Under the pieces are notes generated by a model. It did not search any database, was not told the origin of the DNA, and was given only the letters and a program-made list of their open reading frames with translations. A stretch of DNA of 64,000 bases, from the NCBI GenBank assembly GCA_904066235.2, contig CAJFCV020000002.1, positions 7,068,001 through 7,132,000 of the forward strand, given 5' to 3'. The stretch comes from Bursaphelenchus xylophilus (lineage: Eukaryota > Nematoda > Chromadorea > Rhabditida > Aphelenchoididae). Below, piece by piece: positions 11,470-23,300 of the stretch (position 1 is its first letter; each line of letters opens with the position of its first letter). Made by a program: the position numbers and the translations under genes.

Positions 11470-11898
11470 CTACTCCTCATATCGCTTGTTCCATAATGGG
11501 ATGTACTGGCCAACCTAAAATCAAATAGTCAAAAATTTAAGAAAAAGAATATTCTCTCTATCAGTCTGTCGGAAAAATAACGGCGGATCGTCGCGCCTCG
11601 GAATCGCCCATCATCGCTTTGCGACTGCAAGCAGCGGCTTGGGATTTGGCGCGCGATAGCGGCGAGGCGAGACATTTTGCTGCGACGATCCGCCGTTATT
11701 TTCCCGACAGACTGATAATACCTAGTACTCACCGTCTTCCACTCGCAGAAATACAACGCCAAGAGGAACCCAGATCCGCCGAAAGCAGTATAAGATGGAT
11801 AGCTAAACCAAGAAAATCATAACCAAAAAGAAAACTTACTAAGTGCTGTTGGTAAACGCTCTTTTGACTAATCCCAAAGGCTTAATGTAAGAGACCAT
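11470..11898 (-). CDS. 57-residue single-membrane-segment microprotein, probably mitochondrial
   Basis: Three tiny exons join in perfect phase: 11898-11840, 11802-11733 and 11514-11470 (174 nt with stop). The product starts MVSYIKPLGLVKRAFTNST, a short basic segment like a mitochondrial presequence, continues through a hydrophobic stretch (AFGGSGFLLALYFCEWKT), and ends VGQYIPLWNKRYEE. Size and shape resemble small accessory subunits of respiratory complexes or ATP synthase, but I cannot name the subunit. An acceptor (CTTTTTAG) lies 14 nt before the ATG, and an AATAAA complement lies about 20 bp after the stop. Intron 2 contains a 155-bp MITE. TFIIE-beta follows 294 bp downstream. Confidence 0.8.
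11561..11715. mobile_element. TA-flanked palindromic MITE, copy 1 (155 bp)
   Basis: The element begins TCAGTCTGTCGG and ends with its inverse CCGACAGACTGA, and the inverted ends extend to about 35 bp (including AATAACGGCGGATCGTCG). It is flanked by TA on both sides (11559-11560 and 11716-11717). Related copies are at 32306 and 61708. The TA duplication fits a Tc1/mariner-type insertion, but no transposase is seen. It lies in intron 2 of the 57-residue gene. Confidence 0.85.
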
Positions 11899-14800
11899 TT
11901 TAGTTGTCGATGTCTAAAAAGATTAAAACAAAACTTATAGATAATTTTTCTCAAAAAAACTGGGATAACAACAACGTATGCGGGCGGATACATGAAAAAT
12001 ATATTAGTAAAAAGAAACGAACCTATTCTTTGTGACGAAAAATCACAATGAAAAAAAAGAAAATTCGTAATAAGGGTGCAGCTCGGAAAATGAGATCCGC
12101 AGACTGCAGAGGCCAAAGCGTTATCTGAAATGAGATGTGCGGCCGCTGCACTGTGCTGATTTAAGCTGCACAGTTCGTGGTGCTAAGTTCCTTCCGCATA
12201 CTGTTTTTTTGAACTAGTACTACGGTTTCTCTTTACTTTTTTACTGCTTCATTTGTTAAGTATAAGGTTAAAAGAAATATGTTTAATTCTATTTGCAGTC
12301 GGTTCAAAGGGTATAGCAACAAATAATCATTTGGAGGTGCCTTAAAAACCACAGCGTTATTATAGTAATCCAGTACCAGCTGGATCGAAGCCTTTTTTGC
12401 CTAGCTTTAGTTTCCAAGCAAAGTACCTTTTAACAAGAATATTTTGCAAGAAAATTCGGCACCTCGCGCCCAAATCGGGCTGGGCCAGAAAAAAACGTGT
12501 CGCTGACCACCCCCCAAAAAGATAAAGGACAGGATTGTCAGATTAATGAATGCATGAGGGAGCGAGGGATTATAGAAAGTGCACAAAGGCCAACATAATG
12601 AGCATTGTACAGTACTGGTAAAGATCGGACTTACAACCTTTTTATGGCAGGGATTTCAGGCAGTCCAAACAATTCCCTTGTCGAGTCGAGTCTGTAAGCC
12701 GTAATTACAATTTAACTACATTATACATGCAGACAAAAGTCTTCACAGGACATGCATAATGGAAAGTTTGATTAGCATTCGATTAATATTGCTTTAATTT
12801 AATTTTTTCGGACACTTAAACTTTGCTTAGGTGCACGTTATTCACGTTTCTATGGCAAAACGAGACGTGTGTGTGTAATTTGAAAATGAGGAGTTGCAAA
12901 CCACATGACAAAGGTCTGAAAAGTCCGTATGAAAGTCTGGGTCCGTTGGTGTCAAGCAAAGTGCAATTGCACTCTGCGCGAGAGTGGACGGAATGGGGGC
13001 AGCACTTTTGGGGTATTGGGGAAGCAGCAGGAGGCTGAATATTCTAGCGGTGTGCTTTCTGATTACCGTACGATGTTTAATCGTTAAGGCCGGAAGCCAT
13101 GATGAATGAGTGATATGTGCGAGCAGATTTGTACTTCTCCAAACTTATGAAATCGGTTTTCTGTCTTTGATTTCAAGATGTCTGCAGAGGGAATATTGCG
13201 CAAGCACACCTACATCAGAATAAATTATAGTGTGGAGTGTTTCGTCGAATGTTTTCGTGTGATTTATAAATGTTGTTCTCCTTTCTTTTCCTTTCGTAAT
13301 TCCGGGGGTCGATCTTCTGTTACATTCACAACATTAATAATAATTAGTTGATTGTAATCCGTATTCCAAATCTCTTTTCTGTTAATGTTTTCAAAACCGA
13401 ATTGTAATCCCGAGAAACCAAAGAAGGACAGGACAGCCTGAGGGGAGTGCGTGGAAACGGCAGGTCAATCGTACAAAAGAAATGCAGTTCGAGGCGGTTA
13501 GAATGGGGAGTTCCAATGAATTCTGTTTTTGTATGCCAAGACATTATAGTACTCCCGCGTCATCACTGGACGCGGTTTCGTTTTATAAAGACAGACTAGA
13601 TAGTTCGTAGTCTGAGTATCAGATTGTCCTTCTATTATATTATGTGAGTTTGTACAAATGATATGTTCACGGCGTATCTCCGGTAGCGGAATTTGGCTGT
13701 GTGTAGTTGTAAAGGGATAAGGCCTGCAGATTATCCCTTTATCCCTTTTGCTTAATCTCTGGACTTCCTCGGAATGCCCCCAGACGATTACGTCCACTTG
13801 ATCCCGCCCCAGGGTATAAAAGCTAGGTGCTCACAGCGTAGCAGCACAGTCAGCAGGAACACTAGATGCGATGTATTTTGCACCTTGTACAGGTGCTTCT
13901 GTCTTTTGTGTATCGTTTGTGAAGGGAACTGATGCAGGTTCTTCAGTTTCCTGCCGAGTGTGTTGACGTACTTTGTAAAATGGTATCGTTTTGCCAATCA
14001 CCGAAAACGCTCTCGATTTTATCTGTCTATTGGGTCGGCGCTCGCGCATCGGGGGGTAATTACCTTAAGGACTGTAATGCGCATACTGTAATAAGGAAAC
14101 GTGAGAAAAGTGCCAAACCGAGGTTGGCGCGCTCCGCACACCAAAGTGGGGGTGGCATTGGGCCCTTGCCGCAGCTCCCAACCCCGAACACCCCGGCTCC
14201 CCCCTTTTTACTTTCTGCCATCTGCGCGTCCATTCCGCCCCATCCCCTTCGCCGATCGAGCTGGTCTTCAAAGTCCACTTCCAGCCAGAAATGGTTACAT
14301 TCTTTGAACTCTAATGTCTCAGATCGGTCCCGTTCTCGCTGCGGTGTAAAATTTGTGATATCTCTCGCCCTGTTCTGTGTCACGTTCACGTGGCTTTTCC
14401 CCAATCTCGAACCGACTTTCCGCCCGTTTCTTTTTTCTCTTCTTGGAATACCTCCTCTTTAATGGTTTTGTCTATCAGTCCCCCTCAAGGTCATCCGTTT
14501 TCATTTTTTCTTGCTTGTCTGAGTATGGCCTCAACTACAATCCCCTTAGGCTACAAATACATGGGCTACATTTCCGTCGCCACCCCCATTGACCATAGTA
14601 GATTCAGTTCCGGCGGCCAGATGACTCGAACCTCAGGGTAGAATATTGCGGGTGCGGGGCGGGGGGCGACGGCCTTGAGGTCGTCCTTATCAGTCCGAGA
14701 TTATCAGACGAGGACGGTCGTTTTTTGGGAGCCTATTGCGTGGAATCTCCGCTCATGACGTCCCTGAATTTGGTCAGTGGAGTATTTTTGGGGGGAGAGT

Positions 14801-15913
14801 TTAAAAAACTTTCGCCTTTCTGTTTGCTCGATCACGTTCAGAAAATTCCGTGTCCCGGGATCTCGCTTTTTTCCAACACAACCCTTTCCTCCGACCTACG
14901 GGTTGGATGGGCATTTTGAGACGGCATGGTTCACTTGAATAATAATATGTATTGCGAGCAACAGAATGCGCGCTGTCTGATCTGAGCTGCTTAAAATAGA
15001 TTAGTGTTGTAATGTGAAGGGTCAGGGGACTAAACGGGACGTTCAGAGTTGTTCAAAGGCATTGCTTAACACCCGGTAACCGAGGGCTTAACGTTTTACT
15101 AGAGCTCTTGAATAATTCTTTCACGTTCCCCGCCCTCTTCCCGCCTGCAGGCTCCCTTTTTGTAATTCCACCTGCCCCATGCCAATTAGAAGTGGGAAGG
15201 AGAAAGGTCTCGTTGTCTGGGCCATTTCCGGTATGCAGGGGTTGAATTAATGCCGTGGTCAGTTCGTGGAAGGGGGCCAAGAATTAAAGGGAACATTGGG
15301 CTGGCCCCGCCTCCTTTTTTATATTCTCGGGCTCCATGTCGGCCGAAAGCCCGAAGGGACTGGGACTCTGCGTTGGCTGGTTTTCCAGGCCGAGAGCCGG
15401 ACGTCGGTGATAAGAAAAAGCAAAAGTTTTTCTGTTTTTCCTTTTATCAGATTCAAGTGGGGGATCGAGATAAATGACCCGAATTCCTTTAATTGTTTCC
15501 ACCCCGAGGTTATACGTTACGTCTCGCAGATCCCTCCACACGTAAAGGACGTTCTTTCTTCGCTATTTCCATTTTTACACATTTACATTCTCTCCCGTTC
15601 GGGTCTGTGTTGACCCGGGTCGAAGCCCCCCTTTTTTACTTTGCCTTTAATCTTCGACGTCATAAGGTGCGTCGTTACGCGTCATTGAAAGGATAAAGCG
15701 AGAAAACGCTTATCTGCACGGCGTTTTTGTCCATTCTAGGTAGTCCGCAAGGGTCGGGTTGGAGGTTTGTGCAGGTGTCCTGAGGCCAGGGTTACCCAGC
15801 TTTGGTTCTGTTGGTCTAATCTCTAATCAATTCGCGAGGCCGTGTGGAGGTGGAAGGGGAGATTGTTTGCTTATAAAGACTCAGTAATTACTTTACAGGC
15901 TCAGTGCAGAGTT
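11899..15913. other. 4-kb gene-poor region upstream of the zinc-finger gene
   Basis: No exon with supporting splice sites or homology was found. Open frames between 13500 and 14640 occur on both strands in a GC-rich stretch and look fortuitous. The length is exceptional for this compact window and may hold regulatory sequence for the zinc-finger gene. An acceptor-like TTTACAG at 15892-15898 precedes the start codon by 15 nt, so a 5' UTR exon may lie within this region. Confidence 0.45.
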
Positions 15914-17341
15914 ATGGAGCGAGGCAAGAGATTCTGGGAGGAATCGGAGATGACCGACCGCTACAGTCCGGCACCCAATTCGGTGGATTCGGGCTTCGAG
16001 TCGGGACCTTGCTCGCCTGACTCTAGCTCTTGCAGCAGCTCGGTTGTTGATTCATCAGCAGTCCAACTGTCGCGAAATGAGCCTCCGACCAAGATACGTA
16101 GATACGGCGCGAAGATAGGAACGGAAAAGTTATCCGAAAACAAACCGGAAAGAGAATCGTTTGTTGATGAGGAAGCGAAAGACGACGTCTCCAGCACTGC
16201 GGAATCAGGTTCTGCACGTTCCGTTCCATCCAGTTCGCCCGAACCTCAACCCGAACAAGCTCATCAACCGGAAGAACCGTCCACATCCGCCGACGAATAT
16301 GAACCCCGCACTTCGGCTGGCTTCAATTGTCTATGGGCCGGCTGTCAACAAAGTTATGGCGACGTCAACGACTTGTATGACCATGCGGTTCAAGAGCACC
16401 TTTCTATTATTCCCCTCCAAAACATTTCAAACGGCACTAAACGACGTAATTCTGAAGCTTCTGAGAAACGTTTCCAATGCCAATGGCGTGGCTGTGAGAT
16501 GACGTTAAAGCGGGGCTCAGCAGACAAAAAGGTATGTTCGAATTGGGGTTTTATGCGTCCCTGTCCACGCACTGAATTATTCTCACGTTTGACGTTGTTT
16601 GTTTACAGTTGGAATGGCTCAGTTCCCATTTCCGCGCCCGGCACGCCCCCAGGGCTCAGCCATTCAAATGTTTGCTAGAGGATTGTACTATCAGGTTCCA
16701 GACACAGAAGGCGCTTCACGCTCATCTCAGAAACTCGCATGATGATAAGCCTGGTAAGAGATTTACATGTATTCATATAGTTTAGAGATTAGTACTCCAA
16801 TAGCCATTAATCAGATAAGATTTAAATTACACTTAATGAATTCGAAAATCTTTCAGTCTAATTAGTTGCAATTAACCGACAATTGTCAAAATTACTGGCT
16901 TTGCATAACAGAAGGGTTTCTTGTAATCTCGTGAAGATTAGTCGCATACCACTATCTCTCTTTAGCTGGAAATCCAACTAATCTGATCTTCTTTACAGGT
17001 AAAAAGTGTCAAAACATCCGAATCGAAAAGTCTTCATGCTTCACATATAAGCCACCAACGAGGTCAACTGATTGTAAGTTATTCTAATTACATTTCCGCG
17101 AGATTTGCATGTCCACAGAAGACTCAGTGGACTCATGCCACAGCACGAAATCATAAATTCTTTTCTTTAAGACGGTCTCCTGGACTTTATGGATGATAGA
17201 ACCTACCAACACATTGCAAACAGACTGGAGGACATGTTTGGGGCGTTGGAAAAGAGTTCTCCTGCACTGGTCGGAACTCCTTGTATCCCAAAACACAAGA
17301 CGATTTCCCTGCTCAGCCAGATTTTCCCTCACAAATTCTAA
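15914..17341 (+). CDS. C2H2 zinc-finger transcription factor (GLI/AEBP2-like finger spacing)
   Basis: Four exons join in phase: 15914-16531, 16609-16753, 16999-17073 and 17172-17341, for 335 residues. The first half is acidic and Ser/Pro-rich (SPAPNSVDSGFESGPCSPDS) and presumably disordered. Three fingers follow: FNCLWAGCQQSYGDVNDLYDH with HAVQEH, FQCQWRGCEMTL...WLSSHFRARH, and PFKCLLEDCTIRFQTQKALH with HLRNSH. The Cys-X4-Cys spacing and Trp residues in the first two resemble GLI/ZIC and AEBP2 fingers, whose proteins bind DNA or work with Polycomb. The short C-terminus (DFMDDRTYQHIANRLEDMFG) is not recognised and lacks the long AEBP2 tail. A second possible start is at 15950 (MTDRYSPAP). Confidence 0.8.
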
Positions 17342-17674
17342 TTGATCGCTTCCTATGGGTTCAGAACGGGTTCGAATGGTCTCATCATTTAATTACGCTG
17401 GTTGTCCTCAAGTTTGTATTATCTATCTCAGGATATCATCTGTATCCATGGTCGTTCTTGCTCATGAAACGAAATCATGTCAATCTCTATATTTGAATAT
17501 CTCTTTCAACGTCAATATCCATGTACAATATCGCTAAATTATGTGTATTTGTGTCTACGAAATAAATAAACATAATACGCTATAGTAGAATGATTGAAGG
17601 CTTTATCAACAGCAATACCGTAAAGTTACAAAAGACCGACGCCTTAGACACCCGCTGTAACCTCGAGACGACGA

Positions 17675-19729
17675 TCATTTGGAGAATGGGGCCATTTGAG
17701 GGGCACCTGGAGCTGCCGATCCGGATGGAGGAGGATTCGAATTGACTCCCAACAAACTGGCTGAAGAACCCTGACCTTGAGGCTTAGGCTCTAACATCTT
17801 GTACTCTAACGTCATTTCCCTTGGAATCTAAAGAGATAAAGTGAATAAGATAAAGACTCACCTTTCGCCATTGAACTGGGTCAAACACATTGAACTGGCC
17901 CTTCTCATATTCAGTAGTCTGTTCTCGAACTCCTAGATAGGCCGCTCGTGTCAACCACACCTTCTCCTCCTTGTGGAATCGCCAATCCCTACTAAACCTA
18001 AAGAATACGTATAATTAATTGCATCAATACTCAAACATACAGTTCACAAGCAGCTGCCAATTGATATACTTGACCTGGACAGTTGTAGAACATGTAAAAA
18101 AGAACATCTTCCGACAATTTGTTCATTTTAATTTGAGGAAGCTTATCCCGGATGATTCCATTTGTCAAGTATTCATCTGGTACTTTGACATCCAAATCTT
18201 GAATCCGGCAAGGAGCTTCTGCCCAGGGACCACCGAATGTCAAGTACAAATTACGCCTAAACAAGAAAATATATAACAGTGAAGTTCCCCTGGTCGTTCA
18301 GAAGCAAAACACTAAAAACGCTCTTCTCAATTTCTTTGAACAAATATAATTAAAATGAGGATGACCTGAGAAAAATGCACGGGAAAACAATTTTAGCTTT
18401 CTTTTCAAAACCCCAAAATCCGTCTTACTTCTTCAGTACTGCCCTTAGAACTTACTCTGTCGAGTTCAGATTCAGCCCTAGATTGTTGAGATCGTAGCCT
18501 AATGCCATTGATGTAATCGCCGGATCCTTGTCAATCGCTCTCAGAAAGGATAACATCCCCGCGATTCCATATTGATCCGTCAACATCCCAGGGGGTATAT
18601 TCGTCACATACCCTGGAAACAAATAGATTATTCCAAATCTATGCCAATCTAATATTACCATTGGGGTCGGTCTGAATTCCGTGAGAAATTCGGCCGTTCT
18701 CCGTCGTTCCATTCAATAGACTATCCGCTTCCAGGTTTGAGTTCTAAACCAAAAAAGATAAAAAAAAAAATAAAAAAACCCTCACCTGAGAAGTAGAATT
18801 TTGAAGATTAACGACAGAATCTGGCATTTGTTGGCTTCGACCATTGCTTCCGTTTTGGGCTGAGGCACCAGGTAATGCAGGGAAATCCTCGGATTGAAAA
18901 ACTGGCTGTTGACCATAACTTGCCGTTTCCACAGTCCGCATTAGACTCGCTAGAAACATTTCGTGAAATAATTCAACGAAATTTTTTTTGACGTTTCGTG
19001 ATATTCCATAAACTCTGTCATCATGATCGATTTTATAGAACTCCAAGATTTTTTCTTGAAATCGAATCAAACGGAAAAAAGAAAAGTATGAATTATCTTA
19101 GGTGTCGGTGTCCTAAAATTCAGAAAAAAATCATACCATAGTTTATCCGGATATCCTTGGCGTTGAACAAGTTCTGGCTCATCATTGTAGATCCAAACTG
19201 ACTCGCGAAAGCTGCATGTTGATGCGAAGCTGGGGATTGCCGAACATTCGCTAAGGATGGGAACTCGGAATCATTGAGCGGCAAACTGTCGAAGCCACCG
19301 TTCTGATTGGGATACCTGGGTGCTGTCGACTGAGGTCGGGGTGCCATCTGGAATGAGTTGAACGCGGTTTGTGGGGTCTGTGCCGGCATGGCTGGTGGAG
19401 TGCCTCGATGGCTGTTGTACACGGTGTTTGGGGACATGGACAATGGCTTCTGGGCATTCCCACCCTTCAGGATCTGTTGGGACGACAAGTTGGCTGTTCC
19501 ACCCAAACCAGCAGGCAGTTGGCCGATCAGAGCTGAAGGGATAGAATGGTTTAGAGAAGATGATTAAGCAAAAATATATGCAAGCCATGTAGGTTAATGT
19601 AGTGAGATATTAAATTAGAAAAAAAATCAAACCTGAATTTGATTGAGAGGTTGGATTGGTACTGGTGTTATTCTGAGGAGGACCTCGGGACGCAAGTAGT
19701 GTTCCGCTGCTCATAGAGCCTGTTCGCAT
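17675..19729 (-). CDS. ntl-2: CCR4-NOT transcription complex subunit 2 (NOT2 family)
   Basis: CNOT2 is a scaffold of the CCR4-NOT deadenylase that controls mRNA decay. Eight exons join in phase: 19729-19633, 19532-19137, 18949-18786, 18743-18659, 18612-18456, 18256-18041, 17997-17862 and 17827-17675, for 467 residues. The N-terminal half is a Gln/Ser/Pro-rich linker containing LNDSEFPSLANVRQSP and SEDFPALPGAS, which match the NOT2 FPxL segments. The C-terminal NOT box is clear: YGIAGMLSFLRAIDKDP, ALGYDLNNLGLNLNST, PDEYLTNGIIRDKLPQIKM, SEDVLFYMFYN, CELFSRDWRFHKEEKVWLTR and NVFDPVQWRKIP. It is divergent from the type II membrane protein gene, with 651 bp between the start codons. Confidence 0.95.
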
Positions 19730-20380
19730 ACTTTACTTCGCCTTGGCCTTAACAGCATGTTCTGAATTGAGCGGCCAGATGAATATTAGAGCCCGGCACA
19801 GAAGCTCAAATCGAACTGTTTTGCTCTCGAGAGTTGTTTTCTTCTGATTGATATTCGCGTCTTCTTTTCGAATACCACTAAAATAAATAGAATAAATATT
19901 GATAAAGCTCGCATCACGTGGTCGGAAAACGGCCAATTCGAATGAATACGGATACTATGTGAAAAATTAATATTAATGCGCGGCCATAAAGGAGCCGGGC
20001 ATATCCAGAGACACCTTCAGAGTGCTGTCAGTTTTCTCGCATCCAGTCCCCACCCAGCCTTAATAGAGCCAGTCACCGGGTCGAGGTGCGTCCCCCCAAG
20101 TAAGCGATAGAAAAAGACTGAGTGCGTATACCTCGCAGGCCCCAACTAGACCCTCTTACCCCGCTTTTTCCGAAAACAACAACTGTGTGTGCATCTCAAA
20201 GGTCCTCTTTCACCTACACCATGCCAATGCCTAGTCTTCGTGGGGAGACCGCTAATAATTTTATTAAAATGGATGAAGATTTACAATCGACATCTAATGT
20301 AATGGCGATTTGAAAAGGTGCTACACTTACAAAATGTATTAAAACACTGGTAATTGGAAGATTCTACATTAGACTTCAGA

Positions 20381-23300
20381 ATGGGCTTCCATTCATTCGG
20401 ATGGAAGAGGGTTCTTGTCATTCTAAGTATCTTTTTCTTGGTGCTGCTGGTCATCATTACGCGACAGAATTGTTACACAAAGATTAATCAAGTACAAAAT
20501 AAACTCTCAGTTTGTCTACATCATTCAGAAGCACTTTCCTCTCAACTAGACGGTAAGCTCAATATTTTTTTATTAACTTTTTAGTCATTAACAAGTACAA
20601 AGAGACAGTGGAAAGTGTATTGGGGAGCGTAAGAGCTGAGAATGATAAAACAATTAATGGTAAGGCAACAGAAGTAATTAAGAAAATTCTAGAATGCAAA
20701 AAACGGGTTTCTACATTGGAAATGGTCAGTAAGAATTGTGGAAATGGAGATGAGATAAAGAAGTTGAAGGTGGGTGAGATTGCGGTTTGCAAAAATTGAT
20801 AATCGAATCGATATGTTTGTTACTGTGCAAATTACTTTAAGGAGGAAAATGAAGAACTTAAATTAAAGATTGAACAATTGGACAGTAAGCATAAACAGGT
20901 ATGATAATTGTGACATTTGTAACTATTTTAAAAAATACAATTAAATAAAGATTATGTTTATTAAGGATCAGGTTCATGCCGTCCAGAATGCCATCAGTGA
21001 AGTAAAAGAAGAGAAGAAGGTCGAAGATAGAAAGGTAAGTTATGATTGACCATTAAAAATGTTGAATTTGTTCTCTTCATTTGTATAATTCGAAGTATTG
21101 GGGAACACTATATTGTTCACGTTCTGTGATACCGAGTGTAAGAACATACTTTGTTGGTCTGAGGGAAGCATATTAGTAATGAAAGCCTTCTGAGAGTCAT
21201 AAGTCCAGAAAGAACTTGTAGCAGATGGGTCGAATTCTGAAGGGAATTGCGGTGTGAAGCTGGAGAGGTCCGGTTGGATGATATTCTGATGGAGAGAGAT
21301 GGGGAAAGACATCGTCGGTTGATTTGAGTCGTATGAAGGCCACTGAAAAGGGACAAAATAATTTTCTTGTCGGTACTTTATGAAGTGGAGCCAACCCGGG
21401 CCGATGGCAAATGTAATTTTTTGATTTTCTCTAAAAAATAATGGATTTATGGGTCGAGTCGTGGGTTATCAAGAATTTTTTTCCTTTGTTTTACACTGTG
21501 ATATATCGACTGATCAAGTCACAATTGCAACATTGAGCCAAGTTTGAGAGTTGCTATCATTTTTGAGTTAGTGGGAGACATTTCGGCTCATTGTCAGGAA
21601 AAATGGCAAGAATTATTTGTCAACACGCTTGCACTTCGTGAATATTAAGAGACCCTCTGCATAAGTTAAAAATTTTTTTACGAAGTGTTTCATAGTAAGA
21701 AGATGACTTACCGGGCGATTAACAATGTAATTGAGAGATGTCTGTGGAGCTTTTCCGTCGATAAAAGGTTGTTTCTTCATGCGTTTTCTGCAAGCATATC
21801 CATCTCCCGTTTTTACATACCTTCGTTTATAATTGCCATTCTCAAACATTTCATTGAAATTGGGGGCCAATGTCCAGTAATTTCCTTTCCGATCATTAAC
21901 TGGCCCGAGGCCGTCACGAGCCTTCTTTATGAAGCAATCATTCAAGGATAGGTTGTGTCGGATGCTGTTCTGCCATCCTCTTCGTCTTTTGTGATCTGCA
22001 TTCCGATAGAAGGAGAATCTTTTTTCGATGTACTACAATGCTCTTAGATCACAACGCACCTTAAACTTACATTATATATCTGACTCAGAGTCATCTTTCC
22101 TTCCGGCGAAGAGCTGATGGCCATGACGATCAAGGCCACATATGAATACGGCGGCTTTTCTTGGCCGCTCTCATCCCTGGAATGTTGTAAAATGCTTTTT
22201 GGATCGAGAGAAGCAGAAACAAACCAAAATATTTTGATTTGATATAATAACATACCCGAGTTGTTGTGTTAAATCAGCGGGCGGGCCCGTGTGTAGCGTC
22301 GAGGCAGAAGTCATGTCGAATGAAATCTTTATACAAAACATTGGGTCGGCCAAATCACAGGGCGGGACTTGGTCATCAGCAGCCTCATCATTTCAGTGCT
22401 GGGAATCAGAAGAAAGCGCCCGGCTCTTCGCTCCGTCGGCCAATCGCTTCCCTTTTGGCCTACCGTAACCTGATCGAGCCAAGTTTTTTTGGTAGCGTTT
22501 TGTACAAAGTTTGGGGGTTGTAAAGAATGATGGGTCTTTATCTGGGCATTTTAATCCTTGGATATAGATCATTTATTTCTTAAGGATAAGGACAACGCCT
22601 TGTTTTTTCCTAATAATGTCAAAGACAAAACGTTCGCGCTGTTGACCTAATTCTCAAGACATTTATTATTCGAAAACTGAAACTTTTAGGAATAATACAA
22701 GTACTAATAATTCTAAATTCATCCCATTATTTGATGAGTTTGCCTTGCTTTCTCGAAACGAGGATGCCGTTCAAATTTCGGTTAATTTTCTCTTAATGGG
22801 TTCATAAATTTAATCCATGACATTTTCTGGAACGGAATTCTCCGAATAAAGTATTTTTTTCACTTTCAAATTAGCATGCCTTCAGAAGAAAATATTATAA
22901 TTAACCTCGGAACTGATTCCGTTCGATGTTAATTATTCGCTGCCATGACTCTGCTTGGCGTCGTGACACAGAAAACACATCGTTTAAGCGAAATCAGGAC
23001 CTATTGTACTCTCTTCCTATCTCCAAATGCAAATTCTGATCACTTTGTCGGCTCTTTTTCTCTCAATTAAAGCGCAGGAAATACTTGTTGTAATTATTTG
23101 AAGGATGGGCACGAAGCCGAGAAGAACGCGGATAACTATGCGAAGGGGCCGGATGTTCATTTTGAAAGGAAAAGGCCCATGAATGAGATACTCGAGTTTA
23201 AAAGAGGCCAGATCCAACAAGAAGTACCAGTAGAGGGATGGATGGAGCACAAAGAATTGGTCAAGAAGTTGAATGATCGCCGGAAGGAGAAGGATGATGC

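Noticed and set aside
13500..14640. Several open frames on both strands upstream of the zinc-finger gene
   Set aside because: Composition-driven overlap, no homology, no coherent exon structure.
21538..21548. CCAAGTTTGAG resembling the end of the SL1 leader
   Set aside because: Only 11 bp match, no donor (gtaaac) follows and no Sm site is visible; it lies in an intron of the forkhead gene.
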